A program made the position numbers and the translations under genes. DNA of 64,000 nt, from assembly GCF_020360975.1 (NCBI RefSeq), contig NW_025408670.1, positions 5,642,001-5,706,000 on the forward strand, given 5' to 3'. The notes below the pieces were generated by a model, which was not told the origin of the DNA, ran no database searches, and worked only from the letters and a program-made list of their open reading frames with translations. The stretch is from Hirsutella rhossiliensis (Eukaryota > Ascomycota > Sordariomycetes > Hypocreales > Ophiocordycipitaceae). Every line of letters begins with the position of its first letter. The stretch's first letter is position 1. Positions 21,075-33,109 of this stretch are shown here, piece after piece.

Positions 21075-22635
21075 ATTTCCGGGCAAGGGCGCGCGTGGAG
21101 TTGCCGGCGACGGGCTTGTGGTGTTGTGGATATAGATGTGTACTTGGACTCGGCCTTGTAGGCCTCCCCTTATCTTCCATATCAACTTCATTCTGCTTGC
21201 ATCAACTTCCTTCTGCTTGCGCAAGTCGGCGAGTGGTTGCTGGCGCCTTTCGCCTTTCAGGTACCTACTATACGAGACAGGGCGCGGGCCGTTGCGCCAC
21301 GGGCGGACCTGGAAGGCGTCGCAAGCGCCAGAAAAGGGCCAATGAATCGGCCTGGGACGATCAGCCACGGACCTCCCGGCGGCGTTGCGTGCAAGTGTGC
21401 TTGGCTCTTGTGGTATACAGAGAGCCAATGGCCTGGCGAGATGCGCTGCGAGTGTGACGAGCCGTGCATTGAGATGGGGGGGGGGGTTCTCCTTTTTGTT
21501 TGATTCTTGCTTTGTGGGAGTGGCTGCATGTGCTTGTTTAGCCCAGGCGAGACGAATGACTGGGGTTTATTATTAACTTAGGTACGGAGACTGTCTGGAG
21601 AGAGCTGTGAGAGTGGTCAAGAGCTCCGGGGTGGCCTGTGGGAGGACGCTGCGAGAAGCTGCATTCAGGGCCGTTGCGGAGGATAGCAAGCATGGCATCT
21701 CTTACAGGTAGGCAGGTAATAATAATACCTTACTGAGCTGGGTTAGCACGCCTGGCACTGTAGTACTCGACGTATTGCTAGGATTTCTACCGATGGAGAG
21801 ATACATGCCTCTGGCCCGTGACTGAAACACAGGAAGAGTACAGTCACCTGTTGCTCGCCCAAGATGACGCCGCGACATCAAGTCTCTCTACTCTGACATC
21901 ATGGGTGGGGGGTTTGTGTCTGCTCCACCGGCGAAGTACTCCACTGGCTATGCCTAGGTGTCCACCACGGCACAAGAACGGTCGAACGGTCACTCGAGCT
22001 TATGTAGGTACTTGGCAGGGAGCCGACGACATCTTGTCATCCCCTCAGCCGGCGGCAAGTTGAGGTGCTTGCTTGTCGTCACATGGACGACTGAATATCC
22101 CCTCTCTTGCTCTGCTTCTTCCACCGCCCCCCTGCTTCCTCGCGTGCGTCGTAGCTGGGCTGCAAACAAAGCTTGCCTCAGCTCAGTCACCTTCGGACCC
22201 CGCTTTCTCTTCTCCTGGTCGTGCCGCGAGAAAGACCGATCGACGACAAGCCGACGATTGCTTGCCCGACGAGAACCTTGGCTCAAGGTTATACGTGGCC
22301 CGACGTCCATACTGCCCCCCGCCGCACCCCCGTTCTTTTGCCTCCGAGACCACTGCACCTGGCCGCATGAGAGGCGACCGACCTTCCACCCCCCCGCCGC
22401 CAAAGCCTTCAGCTCCCGCGCCCCGCGACCATCGACGGAACCCGCGAGCGGCCTAGCCCATCACGGGCTTTGCTGCTGCTGCTGCTGCTGCATAGGCCTG
22501 GACGCCGGCGGCCCCGCCGATACGCCCATCTCGTCGACGCCGCTGCACACGACTGGCCGACATCGTCGACGCGCCCCCGCGAGTTTGCTGCCTCCCGTCC
22601 CGACCCGCGCAGCCCGGGCTGTCGTACGAGACGCG
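21075..22635. other. Intergenic and long 5' leader of bro1
   Basis: No coding signal. A poly-G run lies near 21477-21486. From about 22090 to the start codon the sequence is pyrimidine-rich with many CCCC blocks. A (TGC)7 microsatellite sits at 22471-22491. Open frames across this leader are low-complexity artefacts. Confidence 0.6.
22471..22491. repeat. CTG/CAG trinucleotide microsatellite in the bro1 leader
   Basis: Seven TGC units in a row, about 145 bases before the start codon of bro1. Confidence 0.85.
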
Positions 22636-25600
22636 ATGACGCAGTCGCCGATGATATCGGCGCCACTCAAGGCCACCAACGAGATCGACTGGGTTGCGCC
22701 CTTGAAGAGCTACATCCGTGACACGTACGGCGATGACCCCGAACGCTACGCCGAGGAGTGTGCGACGCTCAACCGCCTCCGGCAGGACGTACGCGGCGCC
22801 GGCAAGGACAGCACCCCGGGCCGCGACATGCTCTACCGCTACTATGGCCAGCTCGAGCTCCTGGACCTGCGCTTCCCCGTCGACGAGCAGCACATCAAGA
22901 TATCCTTTACTTGGTACGGCGAGCCGCGCGCTCCCCTGCACCCTCCTTCTACCATGTCCTTGCTAACCGCGCCTTCTTGTTCCCCCGCAGGTTCGACGCA
23001 TTCACCCACAAGCCCACGACGCAATACTCGCTTGCCTTCGAAAAGGCCTCGGTCATCTTCAACATCTCCGCCGTCCTCTCCTGCCATGGCGCCTTGCAGA
23101 ACCGCGCCGACGAGACTGCCATCAAGGCCGCCTACCATTCCTTCCAGGCCTCTGCCGGCATGTTTACCTACATCAACGAAAACTTCCTCCATGCGCCGTC
23201 GTTTGATCTCAGCCGCGAGACCGTCAAGACCCTGATCCAGATTATGCTTGCGCAGGCGCAGGAGACCTTTCTCGAGAAGCAGGTGGCCGACCACAAGAAG
23301 ACTGCACTGCTGGCCAAGTTGGCCGCCCAAGCGGCCTTTCTCTACGCGCAGGCCACCGAGGGCGTCCAGGAAAACGTTAACAGGGCCATATTTGAAAAAG
23401 TGTGGTTGATGATGGCCCAAGTAAGTGGTCGACTTGTCGACTTACCCCCGATGCTCCGATCCCAAGCACTGAGCCCCTTTCCCCCAACCCTCTTTCTTTT
23501 CTTCAGCGCCGGCTACACTAGGCTGACTTGATCCCAAGATCAAAACTAGTTTGTTCAACTCCAAGGCGCAGTATTATCAAGCCTTGACCGACAGTGAAGC
23601 AAAGGAGTTTGGGGCCGCCATATCACGCCTCCAGGCTGCCGAGAGCATGGCCAAGGAGGCCGACCGAATTTCCAGGAGCTTTCCGTCGTCAGTGCCCTCG
23701 AGCTCTGGCCTGAGCGCCGAGACGGGCGGGTTCCTACAAGAGCTCTCTAAGCGGCAGCACGCGACCGTCCAGGAGAAGCTTCGCGAGGCACTCAAGGACA
23801 ACGACTTTGTCTATCATCAGACCGTCCCCCCAGAGGCCAGCCTGCCACCCATCGCAAAACTACCTGCTGCGAAGCCGATCCCGGTCAGTGAATTGTATGC
23901 GGGCCAGGACATTTCGCGCATCACGGGGCCCGACTTGTTTGCCAAAATCGTGCCCATGGCCGTGACCGAATCTGCCAGTCTCTACGACGAAGAAAAGGCC
24001 AAGCTGGTGAGGGCCGAGACGGAGAGGGTGGACACGGCTAACGGGGAAATGGCTGCCAGCCTGGATTACTTGCGACTGCCGGGAGCGTTGCAAGTGCTCA
24101 AGGGCGGGTTCGACCAGGACATACCCCCAGACGAAGATTTTCGGCAATGGTGCGTCGACGTGGCCGATCACGAAAACCCGGGCGCAATCTTCGACTGGCT
24201 GGGAACGGAAAAGGAGTCCATCGTCTCGGACCTGGACAAGAGCTCAAAGCAGCTTGACATGGAGGAAAGTGTCTGCGAGAAGATGCGGTCCAAGTACGAG
24301 AACGAGTGGAGCCAGCAGCCGAGCGCGCGGCTGACGACGACGCTGCGAGGGGATATTCGCAACTATCGCGATGCGCTGGACGAGGCCATGAAAAGCGACA
24401 AGCTGCTGGCGGCGAAGCTGCGGCAGAACGAGGCCGAGTTTGACGAGATGCGGCGCGCAGCCCAAGATGGCGAGGTGGACCAGCTCTTTCAGCGGGCCGT
24501 GGCCGTGGCCAGGGGCAGGGGCAGCAATGTGGCGAGCCCGTCTGGCGTGGAACAAAACCTGCTGGACACCGACTTTGGCGAGGGCGGACCCAGCGTGGCC
24601 GACCAGATTGGCAGAGTGGAGGATATACTCAAGAAGCTCAACCTGGTGAAGAGGGAACGTAACCAAGTGTTGAAGGATCTCAAGGAAAAGGTAGGCCCAG
24701 GCTCGCTGCGCAGAAGGGGAGAATGGACAGAGAGCTAACCATGGCACAAAGATCCACAACGACGACATCTCCCAGGTCCTCATACTCAACAAGAAGTCCA
24801 TCTCCAGCTACGAAGCGCAGCTGTTTGAGCAGGAGCTGGAAAAGTTCAGGCCACACCAGAACCGTCTCCTACAGGCGAACCACAAGCAGTCGGCACTCAT
24901 GAAGGAGCTGACGGCGACGTTCAACGCGTTGCTGCAGGACAAGCGGGTGCGGTCCGAACAGGGCAAGTACGAGGCGATACAGCGGCAGCGGTCATCGGTG
25001 ATTAGCCGGTACAAGCGTGCATATCAGGAGTTTCTGGACCTCGAGGCCGGGCTGCACAGCGCAAAGAACTGGTACGGGGAGATGCGGGAAACGGTGGAAA
25101 GCCTGGAGAAGAACGTGGAGACGTTTGTCAACAACCGACGATCCGAGGGAGCGCAGCTGCTCGACCAGATTGAGCAGGACCGGTCGGCCAACAAGAACAG
25201 CCAGGCGGAGCTGGAACGAGAGCGACTGCGGGGGCTCATGGAGCGCATGTCGATGGAGCCGGCCAAGTCTCCGCCTCGGTCGTCGTCGGGGAGGCCCACG
25301 CCGGCGCCTCTCTTCCAGCCAGGCCAGGGGCCACCTCGCTATCCGCAGACGAGCTTTCAGGGTCACTATCAGGTGCCGACGTCGCCGCCGCTAAACGCGG
25401 GGCACATGCAGCAGCAGCAGCAGCAGCATCAGTTTCAGCAGCAGCACCACCAGCAGAGCTTTGCCGGCTACTCCAGCCCGCCGCCGGTCAACACGTTTTC
25501 TCAGCCAACGTACAACCCAAGCCAGTACGGACCGACGCCGGGGCCGACCTCGCCGCCGCCGACCCAGACGTCATTCGGCATGGCAGCCATGCGGGTGCCC

Positions 25601-25885
25601 ACATCGCCGCCTCCAACGCAGTCATCTTTTGGGCAGAGCTCCCAGAGCCAGCAGATGTACCAGGGATACGGAGCATCACCGGTGGCGCAGCACGGGCAAG
25701 GTGGGTTCGTGCCGCCCGGGTTTGTGCCGCCTCCGCCGCCGCCCGGACCTCCGCCGTTGGGACCGCAGCAGACGATTCATTACGGGAATCAGGGATACGG
25801 GCATCCGCAGGGCGCTCAGTCGGGAATGGGGCAGCAGCAGCAGCAGCAGCACGATCCTTGGGCTGGGCTTAACGCGTGGAAATGA
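22636..25885 (+). CDS. bro1: BRO1/ALIX family vacuolar protein-sorting protein
   Basis: ESCRT-associated protein that recruits the deubiquitinase Doa4 and acts in multivesicular body sorting at endosomes. Exons are 22636-22913, 22991-23420, 23539-24690 and 24752-25885 (introns 77, 118 and 61 bp; phases agree), giving 997 residues. Residues 1 to about 380 are the BRO1 domain, starting MTQSPMISAPLK, with FTWFDAF across the first splice and EKASVIFNISAVLS. About 400-710 is the coiled-coil V domain that binds YPxL motifs. From about 745 on is a Pro/Gln-rich tail with poly-Gln tracts (near 25407-25455 and 25833-25850), poly-Pro, and the end PWAGLNAWK. The N-terminus separates it from PalA/Rim20, the paralogue in pH signalling. 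The gene borders the AT-rich compartment: its stop lies about 510 bases from the boundary, yet its sequence shows no RIP-like decay. Confidence 0.95.
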
Positions 25886-26396
25886 TGGGTCAACGGGGCA
25901 GCCAGCCTCTGATGGCTGCAGGGTTTGGTTCGAGCTCGTGTAATTGGGAGACTGATGCGAGTAGGCTTTCTAGGGCAGAGGGGGTGCCGCCGAGCCTCTT
26001 GTTCCAGGGTAATAGCATTGATGGCGTCATGTAGGAAAAGAAAAGGTTAGGAAGCACAAGCTGTGCCTTGTGCCGGGGAAACACGAATCATAGATGGTGC
26101 TACAGTGCAGCGGATTTGGCGGAATCGTGGGACGCCGGCGAGTAGCGGCTGGTTGCAACCCGACACGTCGTCTTGAAGTTGTTGAAGAGGCGCGTGTAAA
26201 GGAGAGGGGAGATGTGGTGGAATGGCAGGCAGAGGCAGATGTAAGTGAAGTGACAAATTGCCGAGGCTTGATTCGCCGCCCGTTTTGCCCGGAGCCGGAG
26301 CCGAAGCCGCGGGCCAGGATGGCACACTGGCTGGTCTGTGGTCTGTAGCGCTGCAGCGGCAGACGACCGCTCTACTACCAGCTCAGTGGGACCCAG
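25886..26396. other. bro1 3' flank up to the compartment boundary
   Basis: Still GC-rich and with normal CpA/TpG content. No gene is seen. The last CA dinucleotides of ordinary sequence are in ACCCAGAGG near 26394. Confidence 0.65.
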
Positions 26397-27634
26397 AGGA
26401 AAATACGTAGCTAGCTCTACGTAAATAAAAGGTATATAATAAAGTCTTTAAGAGGATAATATAGAGTTTTAAACGCCTAAGTAAAGATAGTAAACCTTAG
26501 AAGGAAGCTATAGGAATTATACTTCCTAAGTAAAATAAGCTAGACTATACTATCCTTAAAGCTTATAAGGTTATAGGTCTACTTAACTACTTAAGAAAGG
26601 TCTTTAAAAAGCTATACGCTACTTAGCTAAGCTATTTAGCTAATATAGCTAGGCTTATAAACCCTATATAGCTAAAGGGACGAAAATAGTAGTTAGCTAT
26701 TAATATAGCCCCCCTCCTTTTATATTATATCTAAAAGAAGTAGGAGTCTAATAAGAAGGCTATTACTAATACCTTCTTATTAGATATAAAGGGCGCCTTT
26801 AACTTTATATTAAAGGAATAGCTTATAAGGGTCCTAAGGGACTTAAACCTTCCTAAGGCCCTTATAAGCTAAGTAGACTACTTCCTTATTAGCAGGGAGA
26901 TCTAGCTAGCCTTTAAGGGGCGAACCTAGCCCTTAATAAACCTAGTAATAAAGGTACCTTAAGGATCCCTTATTAGCCTTATTTTATTCCTCTTATATAT
27001 AAAGGGGATATTAACGGCTAAAAGGTACTAGCTATCTTATATAGATAACTTTAATATCTTTATAATATCGACCTTAGTAAGAAAGAATATTTATTATAGA
27101 GTAAGTAAAGGTATAGGCTTAAGTATAGTCCGTTAAAAGAAGGTTAATAATTTATAAAGGGGAAAATAAAGAAAAGTATAGGCTTAGCCTATATAAGCGT
27201 AGAGGCCGCTTATATATAGGCTTAGCCTAGACCTTAGTCTAAGCCTATATAAGGTAAAAGCTCTTATATTATACCCTTAGCTAGCTTTAAAGAAGTATAA
27301 CTTTAAATAATACTTAATACCGCGCTTAAAAGGATAGAACCCTTACGCGGACTATATATACTTAATCGTAGAAAAGATATTAGTAAATAATATATAATGC
27401 CCTCCTAAGTAAGCTTCTTAAATAAACTATATTATTAGTAAGGGCCGCGCCTTAAGAGCTAGACTTAAGTACTTATAGTTAAAGAGTAAAGGTATATAAA
27501 ATAGTATATAGCTAGCTTTAATAAGCTTATAGTATCCCGCTCCCTTTATATTAGTATATAGTAGTAGCTCTTAGTACTATAATATAAGGGATAGTACTTT
27601 AGTATATAAAGCTTTACTCCTTTTTATATAAGGC
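26397..27634 (+). mobile_element. Truncated Tad1-like LINE, reverse transcriptase fragment
   Basis: Between about 26780 and 27070 the + frame reads LDIKGAF, then a segment ending GSLISLILFLLYI, and YIDNFNIF. These match the LINE RT blocks D-x-K-x-A-F, PQGSP-SPILF and Y-x-D-D, with stops where Gln or Trp stood. The 3' end is not defined; the element is cut by the gypsy LTR at 27635. Confidence 0.7.
26404..26423. repeat. Inverted repeat at the compartment boundary
   Basis: TACGTAG and CTACGTA are separated by CTAGCT, within about ten bases of the point where CpA and TpG vanish. Confidence 0.6.
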
Positions 27635-27855
27635 TATAAGAGTCTTTAACTATTATAAGTTATAGGCTTAGGCTATAGCCTAAGCTATATAGTTATATAT
27701 AAAGGGCTAGATTCTATATATATATATATATATATAGGCTAGATATATATAAATAAGCTTATATAGCTTATTAATATTATCCTATAAATAGTACTTATAT
27801 ATATACCTTTACTTACTTTATAATAGTATAAGCTATTAAGTAATAGATTTAATAA
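27635..27855 (+). mobile_element. Solo LTR of the Ty3/gypsy element
   Basis: Matches the LTR at 49073-49288 along its length: the start TATAAGAGTCTTTAAC, the palindromic TAGGCT...AGCCTA core, a long TA run, and the end near AATAGAT(C/T)TAATA. No internal gypsy sequence follows, so it is a solo or separated LTR. Confidence 0.75.
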
Positions 27856-29883
27856 AAATTTTTTTAAAACTAATATACGCTTATAGTAAGTATATATTAC
27901 GACTAAAATACTAATTAATACTAGGAATTAATTTAGCGGTATTAATTACCTTAAGTAATAATACTACGCTAAGGCTAAGGGGTAAGTAAACGCGGTAGCG
28001 GCCCTTAACGTACTAGGCTTAACTAGAGCGTATAGCGCGAGGAGACGCTACCTAAATTTATATACCTCGATAGGGCGAGTTAATAAACCTAAAGTAGCGA
28101 TATAATACTTACTTAAGCACTAAGCGACCTTATAGAAAAAGCAGTATATAATAAACTTATAGGCTTTATCCTAAGCGTATAGTTTAGTAGGGTATAGGTA
28201 GTAGTTAAATAGCTCTTTAAGGTAAAGAGCTATACTAATAGCGCGTTATTAGCGGTACTTTATATAAACGAGAACTTTAAGATAATAATCTAAGAAGTAA
28301 TTAAGGAGGTAGTTAAGGAAGAACTCTACCTAAGTATCGCTTTAGGCTTAGAGGGCCTAAAGTAAACCTAGGCCGCGGTTATAGCTAAGATTAAAGGACT
28401 GACTTAATATAAAGCTATAGTAAAATAAGTCCTACCGCGCTATAAACGCGAGATTATTATAGTCCTTACTAAGGCACCGCTTAAAATCCTAAGCCGCGAA
28501 CTAAAAGATATAGTAAAGGTAGTAAATATAGCTTTAAAAGCTATAAGCGCTATAGCGGTAAGGCGCTTTTAAAGTAAAGATATTATAGTTATATTTAATA
28601 CTTTAGTAAGAGCCTATTAAAAGGACTAAGGCTAGGTTAAGGCTATATTTAAACTAAAGGCTATAATTACTTATTATATATATATAGTAGTTACTAAGAA
28701 TATCCTTTTAAAGGTAGTAATAGTAAATAAAGGGCGATTACTTTATAAGATTATAAAAGTAAATAAAGTTAAGGACTTTTAAGCTTAGGCGCTATACCCT
28801 TAATTTAAGATATCGATAGCAACGACTATACTTATTAAAGTTAATAGCTTAAAAGAGGCTAATAGGCTTTATAACTTAAGCTTAGTCCTTAAAATATAAA
28901 TCTTTTAATATAAACCCTATAATAAGTTAGTCTAACTATAAAGGTACTATAATTACTATAAGTATAGCTATATTACTAAGCGGTATATATTAATATAACT
29001 TTATAGCTAATATAAAAGTATAGTATATAATAAAAGTAAGGATAAATATAAAGCTAAGAAAGGTAAAATCCCTTATAACTATATCTTATATTAAGGGGAC
29101 TACCTATTATAGACCTAAACTTACCCTATAGTAAATAAAGCCTAGGAAAAAGTAAGGGAAAACTACTTATAATAACCTTAATAGTTTACGAATACTTAAA
29201 CTTATACTAAGTAATAGGTACTACCTACTATTAAAACTTAAGGCGTTTTTAAATCGACCGTAGTTTAAAAGTAAGGACTAAGTAAACCGCGCTAAGATAA
29301 GAGGTCGAGCTCGAGATACCTACTAGCTAGTAGGGCTAGGGAGGCTAAATTAAGGTCGAACGATATTTATAGGTATAGTAAATAAAGAAGCGCTAAGAGA
29401 TAAAGCGCCTCCCTCCCTATATAGATAAACCCTTTTACTTTAACCTTACCTATATATAACTAAAAGTATTATTCTAGAATATATAAAAGAAATATAAGCT
29501 AGCTTAGTTAGCGCTTAGCTACTAAGCTAGCTTTAACTTAATAGTACTATAGGAATTAAAATCTATACTAAGAGGTACGGCCCTACTTCTTAAAGCGGCG
29601 CCTTATAACTTAGTTTATAAGGAGGGGAGGTACGCGCTATATATATATAAAAGGCTTAGGCTAGGGACTTAGTTGCCCTAGTCTAGACTAGACTAAAGTA
29701 AGGTAACTTTTAAGGATAGTATTAAACTATAAATAATTTACTTACTATTAAGGGCCGCGAGGGCTAGAGCATTATAAGACCTAAGTATAATTAAACTAAA
29801 GTACCTTATAGTAATAGTAAGGGACTTTAATATCTATTACCCGCTCTAAGATAGATATAATAAAACCTTAGATAAGGTAATAT
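27856..29883 (+). mobile_element. Tad1-like LINE: ORF1 and endonuclease remnants
   Basis: The + frame at about 28480-29130 resembles LINE ORF1 proteins. It ends in a degenerate CCHC knuckle in which Cys has become Tyr (YYNYYKYSYITKRY), as C-to-T change of TGT/TGC would give. Around 29800-29860 the frame reads RDFNIYYPL, the apurinic-endonuclease motif GDFN-x-H-x-P. The element is interrupted at 29884 by a copia LTR. Confidence 0.65.
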
Positions 29884-30321
29884 TATCGCGAAGCGTAGCC
29901 TAATTTCGTAGTTCTTAGAGATATCCCTTAGTACGAGGGACCTAGGAAGCTAAAAAACAGGTTTTAAGGAAGGAGCTAAAAAGAAGTATAGAGAGGAGGG
30001 TAGGAGTAAGAGGGGAAGTAGAAGTAGCGATAGCTTCCTATAAAGGTAGCGAGAGATAAGACGGATATACTAGCAACGGCTAGAAAGAAAGGGAAAAACT
30101 AGTAAAAAGCTCGGTAGTTAAAGGGATATTAATAGCTTCTTTAAGTAGGATCTTTATTATTAATTAAGATGCTAGATAGGTATAAAAAGGGGCGTTAGAT
30201 AGAGGAAAGAAGGATAATAAAGGTAATATAATAATTACTCCCCTACCTTTATTACTACTCCTATAAGAATTAAATCTCTCTGCCCTACCTATCTAACCCC
30301 TTACTTTTAATTTTACCTTTA

Positions 30322-30422
30322 CCCGTTGATCTTGGTGTGGGGCCACAGCAGCCCAACTAAGTGTCTTCGCCACTTAGTTGGCCCAAAAAATCCGGCACAG
30401 CCCAAAAAATCCGGCACAGCAG
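30322..30422 (+). repeat. Left terminal inverted repeat with hairpin and doubled motif
   Basis: It contains an 11-bp hairpin stem (CCAACTAAGTG at 30353-30363 and CACTTAGTTGG at 30371-30381, 7-base loop). Two direct copies of the 19-mer GCCCAAAAAATCCGGCACA follow at 30381-30399 and 30400-30418. Confidence 0.93.
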
Positions 30423-30693
30423 GGTCCTCAATTTGGGGTGCAAAATCAAGGGAAATTCTACGCTTCGCTTCATGGTGCCGTCAATGCGACTTCAAATAGC
30501 TAAAATATACATGTGATCAATAGCTGCGGATCACCTAAAGACGCAAGTAACAACGAAAAGTGAAAAAATCACGTCTTTGGGCCTATTTAGGAGCTGCCGC
30601 CTTCCAGTCGAAGAGATAGGAAGACCGCGTTTGTGAGTCCAAATAGACGTATTATGTAGTAATTTCGCCTGTTGTGCGTCTCTGAGAGCTATT

Positions 30694-32918
30694 TTATCCA
30701 TACCTGTGTTCCTGGAGCGTCTGCTGTATCTTGTTGGACGATCGGGTGCGCGGTCGAGGGCATGGTGTATCGACTACCGCTTCAACCGCTGCTAACGGCG
30801 GCGATGAGGGTATATTCTCTTGCGTGTCGAGTAAATTGTCCTCGTCTTCATCGTCGGCGCCATCCTCACTATGTTTGTCAAGATCGAGGCCTGTGAAATA
30901 GACGGTATCGTCACTGCCGGGCAACGACGACATATCTGTAAGTGGGCGAGGTCGGGTCGCTGCGCGCCCTGACATCTCTGGCGGAGTTATTTCTCTTCGT
31001 GGTATCATAGAAAAGGATTCCTTGGATGGCTCTTTGAGCTCCCGCATGAGGGTATCGCAACTTTGCTCCAGAGTGTAGAACTCAACGTCTCGTCCCGTAA
31101 ACTCTAGCCAGGGCTTAAAGTTCAATGTCTTGACTCTGCCATTGACTAACTGCTTCTTCCCGACTTTATAGTCTTCTCGGATCTTCTGCATCTCTCCACG
31201 AACTCGTTTAAGATGCATCCTTATCTCCTGGCGCGTTTGAAGCCGGGTTTGCTTTGCCTGGAGCTCCTCATACTCCCGGGTGATGTCGGCCATGCTGGAG
31301 CTCGTGATAAACTCTCCGCGCGGCCTGACAATCTTGCCTCTCTTCATTCGATTCGCATACGCCTGGGTTCGGCTATTCTTATCGCTGACTATGCCCTGGA
31401 ATGTGACGCCATCGCGATAGACTCGGTGTTCACTTTCGCAAGAACCCGCAAGTTTTCTCGTGATGGCGAGCTCATGAGGGCCCATACCGTTGCCGGATAT
31501 CATTGAGGGCATCCGCGGCGACTTGGAAACGCGTCTCCGAGGGTAGGAGCGAGGCGTATGCAGGATTGATCGGCTGCTGTTGTCGTAGCTGCTCGTGGAG
31601 GATCTTGGTGATCACCGGCGCTGGGTCGACAGGAAAGAGGCCTGTTTTTCAAATGCCGCCATAATGTTATGCCGCGTGAAGCCAGCCTCATATACGTCCT
31701 GAAAAGCTGTGAGGAAGTTGACCCGCGAAAATGATATGTTGCCTTCTGCGAGCGACTTCGAAGCGCTTTCTGATGTGCTGACTTTAGTGGCTGGAATACC
31801 CCAACATCAAGCGGCTGCATGAGGTGGGTGGAATGTGGAGGAAAATAGCAATGATGATATCAAACTTGATACAATACTCAGCAAAGTCAAGGGTGGTATG
31901 CCCTGTAAAGCCATCCACAACAAGCAATCGGTAGATCTTCTCGTCGTCAGGCCGTTGGTTTGGCGGCGCCTCCACGCGACTCATCCCCATGTTGGGGCGC
32001 CGAAGATGCTCGTCACAGCCGAACCACTCTTCCAGCGAATTTCCTGACTGTTTTGCTTGCGCTGACGATGCCCAAGACCAGCAGTTGAAATGCCTTGCCC
32101 ACTCAAGGTGTATCTCTGCGTTGGAAAAGCCAGTTGGCGACTGGGCAAACCGTACGCCTGTCATGATGTCGATGCCGGCCCAGTTGGTGGTAGGGTAATG
32201 TTGGAAAACAAGCCAGGGTGGAAGAGAGTCCCCCACTGCGTTAACTGAGGCAATTACCGTGCAGGATTCTCGGTTTGCTGGGTCTAAAACTCGGGGCCGG
32301 GTGCTCTTGACTCTAGTGGTGCGCGTGATGAGAACTTGGATGCGTTCTCGCAGGCACCCAATGCGTATTCCGGCCTCGTCTTCATTCCAGATCTCTGAAC
32401 TGCCAATACGGTAGCTGGTGATGATTTCTCGAAGCTTTGAGTAGAAAAATTCGACTTCTTCTACCCCGTGGGCTTCAAAGGACTTCCGGGCTCGTTCAAC
32501 TGCTTTGAGATACGTCTTCGCGATCGCAGGATGACTTCCACGCCAATTGTCAAGCCAACTTGACGAGACCGGGCGGGCATTGGGATCTCGACGCATTCTT
32601 ATTGCATTTGCAACAGCTTCAAGTTGCTCTCTCGTGGCGGGCATGCCGGTGCGTTCCATCCACTGTACATACGCAACCAGGGCGTCGTCTTCGTCCTCCG
32701 TCAGCGCCAATGGACGCCCTGGAGCACGGGAAAGGGGTTTCTTATGAAATTAATGGCTCTCTGTACGGATGAGCTCTTCACATTGTAACGGATGGCCGCA
32801 TCTCGCACGGAAAGAGGCGTTCTTTTTGGTGTTGTTGAGCGACGAACATCGGCTCTGGGGTCGCGACGAGACGCCAGAACGGCTTTGCTGCCTCCAGGGT
32901 AGCCATGTTATCTGTCAT
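30694..32918 (-). pseudogene. Frameshifted pogo/Fot1-type transposase (HTH plus DDE domains)
   Basis: The coding order is N-terminal helix-turn-helix (frame with LSVRDAAIRYNVKSSSVQRA, about 32830-32765), CENP-B-like DNA-binding part (SSWLDNWRGSHPAIAKTY), DDE catalytic core, and a coiled-coil tail. Acidic residues are seen in IWNEDEAGI (first Asp) and LLVVDGFTGHTT (second Asp). The third lies in MQPLDVGVFQPLK, in another frame from about 31820. Further breaks fall near 32735 (before GRPLALTEDED), near 31650 (AFEKQA to LFPVDPAPVITK) and near 31480. The longest pieces are 32710-31784 (no ATG; it starts at TTG) and 31512-30694. No intron boundaries explain the shifts. The protein must be inactive, so any recent movement needed a transposase from another copy. 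Confidence 0.85.
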
Positions 32919-33008
32919 AATGTATTCCGGCAAAAAGATACGTAAATAAAGTCAAGTTGCGCGAGAAAACGCGGTTGAGATGCATAGGGTTGACGTTTTG
33001 GAGGTGGG

Positions 33009-33109
33009 CTGCTGTGCCGGATTTTTTGGGCTGTGCCGGATTTTTTGGGCCAACTAAGTGGCGAAGACACTTAGTTGGGCTGCTGTGGCCCCACACCAAG
33101 ATCAACGGG
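33009..33109 (-). repeat. Right terminal inverted repeat
   Basis: Perfect reverse complement of the left repeat, including the hairpin and the two direct 19-mers. Confidence 0.93.

Larger units (their letters stand above)
30322..33109. mobile_element. pogo/Fot1-like DNA transposon, 2,788 bp, TA target site
   Basis: It has 101-bp terminal inverted repeats that are identical base for base (30322-30422 and 33009-33109) and begin CCCGTTGATCTTGG. TA at 30320-30321 is repeated at 33110-33111. The LTR copy at 41099-41573 shows the undisturbed site TTACCTTTATATATTTT, with a single TA at 41521-41522. Base composition is ordinary, with plenty of CpA and TpG, in contrast to both flanks. It carries one frameshifted transposase on the - strand. 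Confidence 0.93.

Noticed and set aside
22636..25885. Assignment as PalA/Rim20 instead of BRO1
   Set aside because: The N-terminus (TNEIDWVAPLKSYIRDTYGDD) and the Gln/Pro tail fit fungal BRO1; PalA proteins start differently.
30672..30896. Open frame on the + strand of the DNA transposon
   Set aside because: Antisense to the transposase C-terminal frame; no motif of its own.
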